From Myxococcus stipitatus (GTDB lineage Bacteria; Myxococcota; Myxococcia; Myxococcales; Myxococcaceae): a stretch of 64,000 bases of DNA. Position 1 is the stretch's first letter, and every line of letters starts with the position of its first letter. Made by a program: the position numbers and the translations under genes. Positions 1 through 6,238 of the stretch are shown here, piece after piece. Location of the stretch: NCBI RefSeq assembly GCF_038561935.1, contig NZ_CP102770.1:3596001-3660000 (forward strand), given 5' to 3'. Below the pieces are notes generated by a model, which saw nothing but the letters and a program-made list of their open reading frames with translations, had not been told where the DNA came from and did not search any database.

Positions 1-1
1 C

Positions 2-247
2 GACCGGGAGAAGGACGGCGCGCCCCGGGTGCTGGCGAAGGGAATCGACCACAAGGCCGAGCGCATCAAGGGCATCGCCCGCGAGCAGGACGTCCCCACG
101 CTGCGCAACGTGCCCCTGGCCCACGCGCTCCTCCGGGTGGAGGTGGGACACGAGGTGCCCGAGGAGCTCTATGACGCGGTGGCCGAGGTCCTCAACTTCG
201 TCTACGAGCTGAAGAACGGCGGCCAGGCGCCCGCGGCGCGCGCGTGA
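2..247 (+). CDS. SctU/FlhB-family export switch protein, C-terminal part (5' end outside window)
   Basis: The frame is open from the left edge and 81 residues are visible. They match the end of the cytoplasmic domain of type III secretion switch proteins (SctU/YscU/FlhB): 'EKDGAPRVLAKG', then 'RNVPLAHALLRVEVG' and 'VPEELYDAVAEVLNF'. In this family the domain self-cleaves at an NPTH motif and changes export specificity at the inner-membrane gate. The NPTH region lies left of the window, so I cannot tell whether this is a full-length SctU with membrane helices or another stand-alone domain. About 70% of aligned residues match the next gene, so the two are recent duplicates. It ends 46 bases before the next start. 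Confidence 0.85.
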   Translation, partial: DREKDGAPRVLAKGIDHKAERIKGIAREQDVPTLRNVPLAHALLRVEVGHEVPEELYDAVAEVLNFVYELKNGGQAPAARA

Positions 248-262
248 CGTGGCCGGGTGTGG

Positions 263-269
263 CTAGAAT
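263..269 (+). promoter_or_regulatory. CTAGAAT -10-like box before the SctU-C-like gene
   Basis: TAGAAT matches the vegetative -10 consensus at 5 of 6 positions and ends 24 bases before the ATG at 294. No convincing -35 box is visible at 16-18 bases upstream. The same CTAGANT word recurs close to several other starts in the window. Confidence 0.4.
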
Positions 270-293
270 CCCCTCGATTGAGCGGAGCCCCTC

Positions 294-575
294 ATGAGTG
301 ACGACGCCGAAATCGCCATCGCGCTGAAGTACGACAAGGAGAAGGACAGCGCCCCGCGCGTGGTGGCCAAGGGACTGCGGCTCAAGGCGGAGAAGATTCG
401 CGCCATCGCCAAGGAGCACAACATCCCCATCATGCGCAACGTGCCCCTGGCCAACGCGCTGTACCGGGTGGAGGTGGGGCAGGAAGTGCCCGAGGAGCTC
501 TACGACGCGGTGGCCGAGGTCCTCAACTTCATCTACGAGCTCCAGCGCGAGCAGGCGGCCGCCGGCGGCCGGTAG
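294..575 (+). CDS. Stand-alone SctU/FlhB C-terminal domain protein
   Basis: This 93-residue protein starts at 'MSDDAEIAIALKYDKEKDSAP', which is where the family continues right after the NPTH autocleavage site. It therefore resembles the released C-terminal fragment (SctU-CC/FlhB-CC) made as a separate protein without membrane helices or cleavage site. Conserved blocks are 'RNVPLANALYRVEVGQEVP' and 'LYDAVAEVLNF'. Similar small FlhB-C homologues are known in other bacteria. By position it probably works with the type III export gate (SctV is encoded at 3954), perhaps as a substitute or competitor for the cleaved fragment; that role is inference. Confidence 0.85.
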   Translation: MSDDAEIAIALKYDKEKDSAPRVVAKGLRLKAEKIRAIAKEHNIPIMRNVPLANALYRVEVGQEVPEELYDAVAEVLNFIYELQREQAAAGGR

Positions 576-628
576 GCAAGGGGGGCTGGACGGCCCCTGC
601 CTTCCTGGGGTGAACTTCGGAGTCCACG

Positions 629-1108
629 ATGGCCAGAATCAATAATCAGCCCCCCAATCCATCCCTGTGGCCCTGGGGGGGACCCCGCAGTGTCCGTGAG
701 CGTCTGGTCGACCCGTCCCAGGTCGACCGCAAGAAGCTGCGCAAGACGGGCAACCCCAAGAACCCGGCCCTCGCCTCGTCGGCGCTCCTGGACTTCATCG
801 GTCCGGCGCACTCGTCGGAGGAACTGCGCCTGCCGTTGCCTCCTCACCCGGGGGGCCATGACGCCGACCTGGAGGGCTTCAGCGACAGGCCCCACCTGGC
901 GAGCGTGGCGGGGCGGGGGAGCGATGAGACCCGCATGCTGATGGACCGCGGGCTGGCTCGCATCAACGCGTCGCCGGACCGCCTGGAGCGCCTCAAGGCG
1001 CTGCTCCAGCGCGAGGCCTCCATGCTCACCCTGGTGGACCAGGTGAACGAGGAGACCAAGGAGATCATCCGGCGCATGTGGGCCGAGCAGAAGGACGAGG
1101 GTTACTAG
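629..1108 (+). CDS. Uncharacterised protein of the type III secretion locus
   Basis: This is a 159-residue soluble protein that I do not recognise. The first half is Pro-, Arg- and Ser-rich and looks disordered. The last third (from about residue 108) is predicted helical, 'RINASPDRLERLKALLQRE' and 'LVDQVNEETKEIIRRMWAEQ', which suits a coiled coil or helical hairpin. There is no signal peptide and no membrane segment. A GGAG-like ribosome site (CGGAG) precedes the ATG by 8 bases. It lies between an SctU-C protein and a SycD-like chaperone, only 4 bases from the latter, so it is probably co-expressed and may be the chaperone's client or a secreted helical component. Confidence 0.75.
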   Translation: MARINNQPPNPSLWPWGGPRSVRERLVDPSQVDRKKLRKTGNPKNPALASSALLDFIGPAHSSEELRLPLPPHPGGHDADLEGFSDRPHLASVAGRGSDETRMLMDRGLARINASPDRLERLKALLQREASMLTLVDQVNEETKEIIRRMWAEQKDEGY

Positions 1109-1112
1109 CGCC

Positions 1113-1577
1113 ATGCCGGAGGACCCTCAGGACGAGGCCCAGTTGCAGGCCCGGCTCCAGCGCTGGGCGGATGGAAAGGCCACCCTGCGAGACGTGCGGG
1201 GCTATTCCAACGATGAGCTCTACGCCATCGCCAAGACGGCCTACTTCTTCTTCTACCAGGGCCGCATCAACGAGGCCCGCACGCTCTTCCAGGGCCTGTA
1301 TGCCGTCAGCCCCACCGACGGCTATTTCGCCAAGGCCCTGGGCGTCGTGGAGATGGCGGCAGGCAACGGCCAGGGCGCCCTGGCCGCCTTCGATGTCGCC
1401 GCCAAGCTGTCTCCGCAGGACCCGTCCGTCTACGTCGGGCGCGCGGAGGTCCGGTTGGCCCTGGGACAGAAGACCCAGGCCATGGACGACCTGCGACGCG
1501 CCGCGGCGATGACCCCGGCGGATGACCCCGTGATTCGCAAGGCGGGTGCGATGCTCACGGCGCTTTCCCGCCGTTGA
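1113..1577 (+). CDS. SycD/LcrH-like TPR type III secretion chaperone
   Basis: This 154-residue, all-helical protein has a TPR core at about residues 35-140. 'NDELYAIAKTAYFFFYQGRI' resembles the first SycD/LcrH repeat, where class II chaperones of translocators and early substrates have 'ADxLYxLAYxQYxxGxYxxA'. It is followed by 'ARTLFQGLYAVSPTDGYFAKALG' split over two helices and by two further TPR units. Size and repeat number fit the SycD family (about 160 residues). It starts 4 bases after the preceding gene, implying translational coupling. It probably binds a helical T3SS client in the cytoplasm. A second chaperone of this type is at 3380. Confidence 0.85.
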   Translation: MPEDPQDEAQLQARLQRWADGKATLRDVRGYSNDELYAIAKTAYFFFYQGRINEARTLFQGLYAVSPTDGYFAKALGVVEMAAGNGQGALAAFDVAAKLSPQDPSVYVGRAEVRLALGQKTQAMDDLRRAAAMTPADDPVIRKAGAMLTALSRR

Positions 1578-1697
1578 GTACGCCACATTTCTCCTCGGGA
1601 CTCGCCATCAAACCTGGATAGGTGAGTCCGGAACAGTCTGTTAGGCTTGCCCCCCGTTCACCCCAACCCTCTTAGTGGAGAGGTGGAGAGTCATTCG

Positions 1698-2297
1698 ATG
1701 AGCACGCAGAAGCCGAAAGTCGGGCCGATGCCTCCGGAGCCCGCGGAGCTCGTTGCCAAGCGAGAGAAGCTGCTGATTGAGCTGGAGGCCCAGTCCAAGA
1801 CGGCCCAGGGCACCTACCTCCAGGTCGTCCGCACCATGAAGATGCTGGTGTCGTCCACCGTGCCGGGGACTCCGTTCGACGAGCGGCTCTACGGTGACGT
1901 GTCGAGCGCTCTCCAGCGCTTCATGGCGGACCCCATCTTCCCCGTGCCGCCCATTCTGGGACTGGTGGTGTCCTACCTGTCCGAGCGTCTGAACACCTAC
2001 GGGATGACCATCCAGAACGCGGTCAAGGAGATGAACCCGGAGGCGCACGCGAAGCTGGCGTTCACCCCTCCTGGCGCGGTCGCCCCGGCGGCTCCTCCCG
2101 CCCCCGCGGCTCCCGCGCGCCCCGCAGGACCCGGTGGTGCCAAGGATGGCTTCGAGAGCGGCTCCTCCAAGCGCTCGCTGTCGCTGAGCCCCGACGAGGC
2201 CCCTCCGACGTCCGCCGACCCGAAGAAGGAAGCGCAGCAGCTCGAGTCCTTCAAGGCGTGGATGAAGAACCCCAGCCTCGGAAAGCTGAAGGGTTAG
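1698..2297 (+). CDS. Uncharacterised protein of the type III secretion locus
   Basis: This 199-residue protein is of unknown function. An upstream in-frame start exists at 1647, but the ATG at 1698 is preferred because a GAGGTGGAGAG ribosome site sits 7 bases before it. Residues 1-115 look helical ('AELVAKREKLLIELEAQSK', 'LGLVVSYLSERLNTYGMTI'). Residues 118-180 are a Pro/Ala/Ser-rich disordered linker, and a short charged helix ends in 'AWMKNPSLGKLKG'. There is no signal peptide or membrane segment. Its place between a chaperone and a needle-like gene suggests a structural or secreted T3SS component such as a rod, ruler or gatekeeper, but no motif decides this. Confidence 0.75.
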   Translation: MSTQKPKVGPMPPEPAELVAKREKLLIELEAQSKTAQGTYLQVVRTMKMLVSSTVPGTPFDERLYGDVSSALQRFMADPIFPVPPILGLVVSYLSERLNTYGMTIQNAVKEMNPEAHAKLAFTPPGAVAPAAPPAPAAPARPAGPGGAKDGFESGSSKRSLSLSPDEAPPTSADPKKEAQQLESFKAWMKNPSLGKLKG

Positions 2298-2336
2298 GCC
2301 TGTTTCCGGGGCCGTGAGGGGGGGCAGGAATCGGCC

Positions 2337-2365
2337 GGAAATGATCCCGGAAATTACCCAGGAAA
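2337..2365 (+). repeat. Three GGAAA direct repeats at exact 12-base spacing
   Basis: GGAAA occurs at 2337, 2349 and 2361. The unit spacing is 12 bases, and the last copy belongs to the GGAAACTT box of the candidate promoter. A related GGAAT lies at 2327. Their placement directly upstream of a promoter-like sequence suggests binding sites for an activator. Confidence 0.4.
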
Positions 2366-2389
2366 CTTCGAACCCCCATCCCCGATAAT
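2361..2389 (+). promoter_or_regulatory. Candidate promoter GGAAACTT-N15-GATAAT upstream of the needle-like gene
   Basis: GGAAACTT at 2361-2368 is followed after 15 bases by GATAAT at 2384-2389, which matches TATAAT at 5 of 6 positions. The first element resembles ECF-type -35 boxes (GGAAC-like) rather than TTGACA. The start codon is at 2454, giving a leader of about 58 bases with an AGGAG ribosome site. A near-identical arrangement precedes the gene at 2830. Confidence 0.4.
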
Positions 2390-2453
2390 CTTTTTGTAGC
2401 CGCCGCTGCACTTCGCCTCGCAGCACTCACGAATAAATCACAGGAGAACGACC

Positions 2454-2669
2454 ATGAGCCTCTCTGCGAACTTCAACGCCGCCGCCAACAGCATCATGCA
2501 GGGTTCCGCTTCGTCCAACGCGATGATCAACGCGGCTCCCCCGGATCAGCAGCCGTTCCTCCGCGCGCAGGAGCAGATGCAGCGTGAGGCCCGCCTGGCC
2601 GACCTGGCCTCCACGCTGATGAAGAAGCTGGACGAGATGCAGTCCAAGATCACGGGCAACATCCGCTAA
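2454..2669 (+). CDS. Candidate type III secretion needle subunit (SctF-like small helical protein)
   Basis: This 71-residue protein has no Cys, Trp or Tyr and no signal peptide. It has a helix, a Pro-containing turn 'NAAPPDQQPFL' (residues 26-36) and a long C-terminal helix ending 'STLMKKLDEMQSKITGNIR'. The length, helix-turn-helix layout and Pro/Asp turn resemble needle proteins of the YscF/PrgI/MxiH family (about 80 residues), whose C-terminal helix has the comparable YscF stretch 'NSTIVRSMKDLMQGI'. AGGAG lies 8 bases before ATG. It has its own promoter-like region and sits between T3SS genes, as expected for a highly expressed structural subunit. The assignment rests on pattern similarity; a rod (SctI) or secreted helical protein is the main alternative. 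Confidence 0.5.
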   Translation: MSLSANFNAAANSIMQGSASSNAMINAAPPDQQPFLRAQEQMQREARLADLASTLMKKLDEMQSKITGNIR

Positions 2670-2770
2670 TCGCCCGCTTCTCCGCAGCACCCTGGCCTCG
2701 CATCAGCTCCTGGAGCTGCTGCGGGGCCGGTTCATTTCCGGGGTTCGCTGTACACGCCGTGCCAACTGTC

Positions 2771-2800
2771 GGAAACTTTTCCACGCCGCACGGCGAGAAT
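2771..2800 (+). promoter_or_regulatory. Candidate promoter GGAAACTT-N16-GAGAAT upstream of 2830 gene
   Basis: GGAAACTT at 2771-2778 is identical to the box at 2361. After 16 bases comes GAGAAT at 2795-2800. The ATG at 2830 follows with an AGGGAGAG ribosome site. Two copies of the same eight-base word at promoter distance in one locus suggest a shared sigma factor or activator. Confidence 0.4.
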
Positions 2801-2829
2801 TCCTTCAACTCGTATCCAGGGAGAGACCC

Positions 2830-3288
2830 ATGGTTGCTCCAGTCAAAGGCGGCCCCCGTCCCGCGCCGCAGACCACGTCCGCACCGGCCAACACGTCCAC
2901 GCAGCCCACCGCGGATGTCGCGGCTCAGCGCGCGGCGCAGAAGTCCATCATGGACGGCGTGAAGAACAAGCCGGAGAACAAGCTGACGGCCGAGGACCGC
3001 AAGTCCTACGCAACGGCGCTCGTGAAGGACAAGCTGCTCGAGAACCAGGGGTTCCTCGGGTTCTTCTCCAAGTCGACGAACGAGGGGCTCGCGAAGAAGC
3101 TGGAAGGGGACGTCGCCACCTTCCTGCAGCAGAACCCCAACGCGTCGCTGAAGGACATCGAGGCGCACGTCGCGGGCCGCGTCAAGTCGCAGATGTTCAG
3201 CGCGGTGGTGGGCCAGAAGGGCGTCGACATGGCCATCGCCAACATGCAGAAGCGGCTGCAAGAGATCCGGGACAACTTCGAGAAGTAG
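2830..3288 (+). CDS. Uncharacterised, possibly secreted, protein of the type III secretion locus
   Basis: This 152-residue protein is unrecognised. Residues 1-35 are rich in Pro, Thr, Ala and Gln without charged clusters, which is typical of disordered, uncleaved T3SS export signals. The remainder is helical and Lys-rich: 'VKNKPENKLTAEDRKSYATA', 'STNEGLAKKLEGDVATFLQQ' and a C-terminal amphipathic helix 'MAIANMQKRLQEIRDNFEK'. There is no classical signal peptide or membrane segment. It is preceded by its own GGAAACTT promoter-like site and followed after 91 bases by a SycD-like chaperone gene, which makes it a reasonable chaperone client and export substrate. That is inference from context. 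Confidence 0.75.
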   Translation: MVAPVKGGPRPAPQTTSAPANTSTQPTADVAAQRAAQKSIMDGVKNKPENKLTAEDRKSYATALVKDKLLENQGFLGFFSKSTNEGLAKKLEGDVATFLQQNPNASLKDIEAHVAGRVKSQMFSAVVGQKGVDMAIANMQKRLQEIRDNFEK

Positions 3289-3334
3289 TGCGGAAGTCAG
3301 GATGTTGCTGACTGGTGGCCTTGATGGAGGCGGG

Positions 3335-3341
3335 CTAGAGT
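3335..3341 (+). promoter_or_regulatory. CTAGAGT -10-like box before the second chaperone gene
   Basis: TAGAGT ends 38 bases before the ATG at 3380 in the 91-base gap after the preceding gene. No -35 match is evident. It belongs to the recurring CTAGANT set. Confidence 0.35.
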
Positions 3342-3379
3342 CCGGGCCGCCTCCGTTTCTGCCCGGGGAATGAGTCCAC

Positions 3380-3859
3380 ATGACGACGACCCAAGCCAAG
3401 GCGCCGGTCTCCGACAATGATGGGAAGCCGCTGTCTGGTCCGGAGCTGTTGGAGCGGGCCACACAAGGCTTCGACCTGTTTCAAGACGGCCGCTTCCAGG
3501 AGTCGCTGGCCATCTTCGAGCAGCTGGCCTCCATGGATGCGTCCGAGGCGTACTTCCAGACGGCGCTCGGTGCATGCCATCTGGCGCTCGAGAGCCTGGA
3601 CCAGGCCGAGGCCCACTTCAATCGGGCCATCGAGCTGGACCCCACGGACCTGACGCCGTTCGTCAACCGGGGAGAGGTCCACCTGCGCCAGGGCAAGGTG
3701 ATGGAGGCCGCCCGGGACTTCAACCACGCGGTGTCCTTGGACCCCGAGGGGAAGGACCCGTTGAGCGCGCGGGCGAGGATGCTCGCCGCCGCGGCCCTGG
3801 AGAGCGTGGAGGAGGCCCAGGGGGCTTCCGAGCACGACTCCGGCTCCCACAAGCGTTAG
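3380..3859 (+). CDS. SycD/LcrH-like TPR type III secretion chaperone (second copy)
   Basis: This 159-residue soluble protein has three TPR units at about residues 25-135: 'ATQGFDLFQDGRFQESLAIF', 'AYFQTALGACHLALESLDQA' and 'PFVNRGEVHLRQGKVMEAA', with intact Gly-Tyr/Leu-Ala TPR spacing. It shares size and repeat layout with the chaperone at 1113 but is clearly divergent, so the locus carries two chaperones, probably for different clients. The acidic C-terminal tail ('EEAQGASEHDSGSHKR') looks disordered. The gene at 2830 just upstream is the likeliest partner by position. The sctV gene starts 95 bases downstream with its own -10-like box. Confidence 0.8.
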   Translation: MTTTQAKAPVSDNDGKPLSGPELLERATQGFDLFQDGRFQESLAIFEQLASMDASEAYFQTALGACHLALESLDQAEAHFNRAIELDPTDLTPFVNRGEVHLRQGKVMEAARDFNHAVSLDPEGKDPLSARARMLAAAALESVEEAQGASEHDSGSHKR

Positions 3860-3934
3860 TGCTCGCCCGTTTCCCGTGACGGGCTGACCGACCCGGCTCG
3901 CGAGGCCCCTCTTGGGTCCGGAGCCGGGCGCGGA

Positions 3935-3941
3935 CTAGGAT
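3935..3941 (+). promoter_or_regulatory. CTAGGAT -10-like box before sctV
   Basis: TAGGAT ends 12 bases before the sctV ATG at 3954. If it is a -10 box, transcription would begin roughly 6 bases before the start codon, a nearly leaderless mRNA. There is no clear ribosome site between the two. Confidence 0.35.
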
Positions 3942-3953
3942 GGGTCCCCGCTG

Positions 3954-6077
3954 ATGTCCGCCTCCAATCCAAACAGCTTCCTCTCCAAGTACTCCGACAT
4001 CGTCCTGGCGATCGTGGTGGTGGCCATCGTCGGGATGATGATCGTCCCGCTGCCCACGCTGCTGCTGGACGTGCTGCTGACGCTGAACATCAGCATCTCG
4101 GTGGTGTTGCTCCTGGTGTCGCTCTACGTGCCAGCGGCCCTGCACCTGTCGACGTTCCCGACAGTGCTGCTCATCACCACGATGTTCCGGCTGTCGCTGA
4201 CCATCTCCACCACGCGACTCATCCTGCTGACGGGTGACCCGGGTGAGGTCGTCATCGCGTTCGGCAACTTCGTGGTGCAGGGCAACTTCGTCGTCGGCGC
4301 CATCCTGTTCATCATCCTGGTCATCGTGAACTTCATCGTCATCTCCAAGGGCTCGGAGCGTGTCGCTGAAGTGGCCGCGCGCTTCACCCTGGATGCGATG
4401 CCCGGCAAGCAGATGTCCATCGACGCGGATCTCCGCGCCGGCACCATCGACCAGGACCAGGGCAAGAAGCGCCGCCGCGACCTGGAGCGTGAGAGCCAGC
4501 TCTTCGGCGCCATGGACGGCGCCATGAAGTTCGTGAAGGGCGACGCCATCGCCAGCATCATCATCACCGTCGTGAACATCGTCGGTGGCCTCATCATCGG
4601 CGTGACGCAGAAGGGCATGTCCGCGGGCGACGCGGCGCAGAAGTACACGCTGCTCACCATCGGTGACGGTCTGGTCGGCATGATTCCCGCCATCCTCGTC
4701 TCCACCTGCGCCGGCATCATCGTGACGCGCGTCGGTGGCGAGGAGGAGGGCGCGCACCTGGGCAAGGACGTCGGCACCCAGCTCACCGCCTACCCGAAGG
4801 CCATCGCCATCGCGGCGGGCATGCTCATCGTCCTCGGCCTGGTGCCGGGTCTGCCGAAGATTCCCTTCTTCCTCCTGGGCGCGGGTGCGGGCTTCGGCGC
4901 CTGGAGCATGCTCAAGAAGAAGAAGGACGAGCAGATGGTGGAAGAGGCCGGCCCCTCCATGATCACCGACCTGGGCACGCCCCTGTCGTCGGAGCCGGCG
5001 CCCAAGGAGCCCATCAATCCGGACTCCGAGCTCTTCATCCCCGTCGTCACGCCCATCGTCCTGGAGGTCTCCGACGCGCTGGTGCCCTACGTGGACTCGC
5101 GCCAGGACAACGGGAAGTTCCTCTTCGAGCTCATCCCCTTCATGCGCGACGGCCTCTTCGTCGAGCTGGGTGTGCGCTTCCCGGGCGTGCGCGCGCGTGG
5201 CAATGCGTCCCTGCCGCCGGGCTCGTACCAGATTCAAATCAACGAGGTCCCCGTCGTCACGGGCCAGGCCACGCTGGGCCACGTGCTCGTCAACGACACG
5301 GTGGAGCGCCTGCGGTTGATGAACATCCAGGGCTTCGAGGCCGTCAACCCGGCCACCCGTCAGCCCGCCGCGTGGGTGCCCGAGCAGCACCGCGAGACGC
5401 TGGAGGCCGCGGGCCTCACGACGTGGGACGTCCCGGGCTACATCATCCTGCACGTGGCCGCGGTGCTGCGGCGCAACGCACGCGAGTTCGTCGGCGTCCA
5501 GGAGACGCAGACGATGCTGGAGCAGCTCGAGAAGGCGTTCCCCGCCATCGTCAAGGAAGTCATCCCCAAGGTGGTCAACGTCCTGAAGCTCACGGACATC
5601 CTCCAGCGGCTCGTGGAGGAGGAGATCTCCATCCGAGACCTGCGCGGCATCCTCCAGGCCCTGGCCGAGTACGGTCAGGTGGAGGCCGACAACGTGATGC
5701 TCACCGAGCATGTGCGTGCCTCGCAGCGCCGCTACATCTCGCACAAGTACGCGCGCGGCAGCGGCACGCTCGTCGTGTACCTGCTGGACCCGAACATCGA
5801 GGAGGCCATCCGAGGCTCCATCAAGCGCACCTCGGCGGGAGCGCACCTGGCGCTGGAGCCGGAGCTGGCGCAGGAAATCGTCCAGGCCGTCCGCACCGAG
5901 TGTGGCCACCTGCCGCCCAGCGCGCAGCGCCCTGTCATCCTCACCGCCATGGATATCCGGCGCTACGTCCGCAAGCTGCTGGAGTACGAGTTCAACCCCT
6001 CGTTCTCCGTGCTCAGCTACCAGGAGCTGTCTCCCGAGCTGAACATCCAGCCGGTGGCGCGCATCTCCACCCGGTAG
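3954..6077 (+). CDS. sctV: Type III secretion export gate protein SctV (LcrD/FlhA family)
   Basis: This 707-residue protein is full length for the family (about 690-710). The N-terminal half has about eight membrane helices starting 'DIVLAIVVVAIVGMMIV'. The family signature region reads 'MFRLSLTISTTRLIL', and the cytoplasmic loop 'SERVAEVAARFTLDAMPGKQ' with 'MSIDADLRAG' is the most conserved part of FlhA/LcrD. From about residue 360 comes the soluble domain that forms the nonameric ring under the export channel and docks chaperone-substrate complexes. Neighbouring SycD chaperones and SctU domains, and no flagellar genes, point to a non-flagellar system. It is followed by two hairpins before the convergent FHA gene. 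Confidence 0.95.
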   Translation: MSASNPNSFLSKYSDIVLAIVVVAIVGMMIVPLPTLLLDVLLTLNISISVVLLLVSLYVPAALHLSTFPTVLLITTMFRLSLTISTTRLILLTGDPGEVVIAFGNFVVQGNFVVGAILFIILVIVNFIVISKGSERVAEVAARFTLDAMPGKQMSIDADLRAGTIDQDQGKKRRRDLERESQLFGAMDGAMKFVKGDAIASIIITVVNIVGGLIIGVTQKGMSAGDAAQKYTLLTIGDGLVGMIPAILVSTCAGIIVTRVGGEEEGAHLGKDVGTQLTAYPKAIAIAAGMLIVLGLVPGLPKIPFFLLGAGAGFGAWSMLKKKKDEQMVEEAGPSMITDLGTPLSSEPAPKEPINPDSELFIPVVTPIVLEVSDALVPYVDSRQDNGKFLFELIPFMRDGLFVELGVRFPGVRARGNASLPPGSYQIQINEVPVVTGQATLGHVLVNDTVERLRLMNIQGFEAVNPATRQPAAWVPEQHRETLEAAGLTTWDVPGYIILHVAAVLRRNAREFVGVQETQTMLEQLEKAFPAIVKEVIPKVVNVLKLTDILQRLVEEEISIRDLRGILQALAEYGQVEADNVMLTEHVRASQRRYISHKYARGSGTLVVYLLDPNIEEAIRGSIKRTSAGAHLALEPELAQEIVQAVRTECGHLPPSAQRPVILTAMDIRRYVRKLLEYEFNPSFSVLSYQELSPELNIQPVARISTR

Positions 6078-6095
6078 CAGCTGGGCAGCGGCTCG

Positions 6096-6114
6096 AGCCC
6101 CTCTCGGAGGGGCT
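6096..6114 (+). terminator. Hairpin terminator after sctV
   Basis: There is an 8-base-pair perfect stem AGCCCCTC / GAGGGGCT with a 3-base loop, 19 bases after the sctV stop. The following TTCTCGT is only mildly T-rich, so it may need Rho or act with the next hairpin. Confidence 0.6.
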
Positions 6115-6115
6115 T

Positions 6116-6159
6116 CTCGTCCCGCGCGTGGCTCCGAAGGGGAGTCGCCGCGGGACGAG
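6116..6159. terminator. Long inverted repeat between convergent genes
   Basis: CTCGTCCCGCG (6116-6126) pairs perfectly with CGCGGGACGAG (6149-6159) over 11 bases around a 22-base loop. Placed between sctV and the opposing FHA gene, it can fold in either transcript and may serve as a bidirectional stop. Confidence 0.45.
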
Positions 6160-6238
6160 GTGTTTCAGGGCACGGGCTTCCCCGAGGGCTCGCGAGGAGC
6201 CTCGGTCGGGGTTCTCGCCGAGAAGGAGACCCAGGGGC

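Noticed and set aside
3720-5909. 729-residue open frame on the minus strand
   Set aside because: It lies opposite sctV, has the Asp/Gly/Arg/His-rich composition of antisense shadows in very GC-rich DNA, and has no motif.
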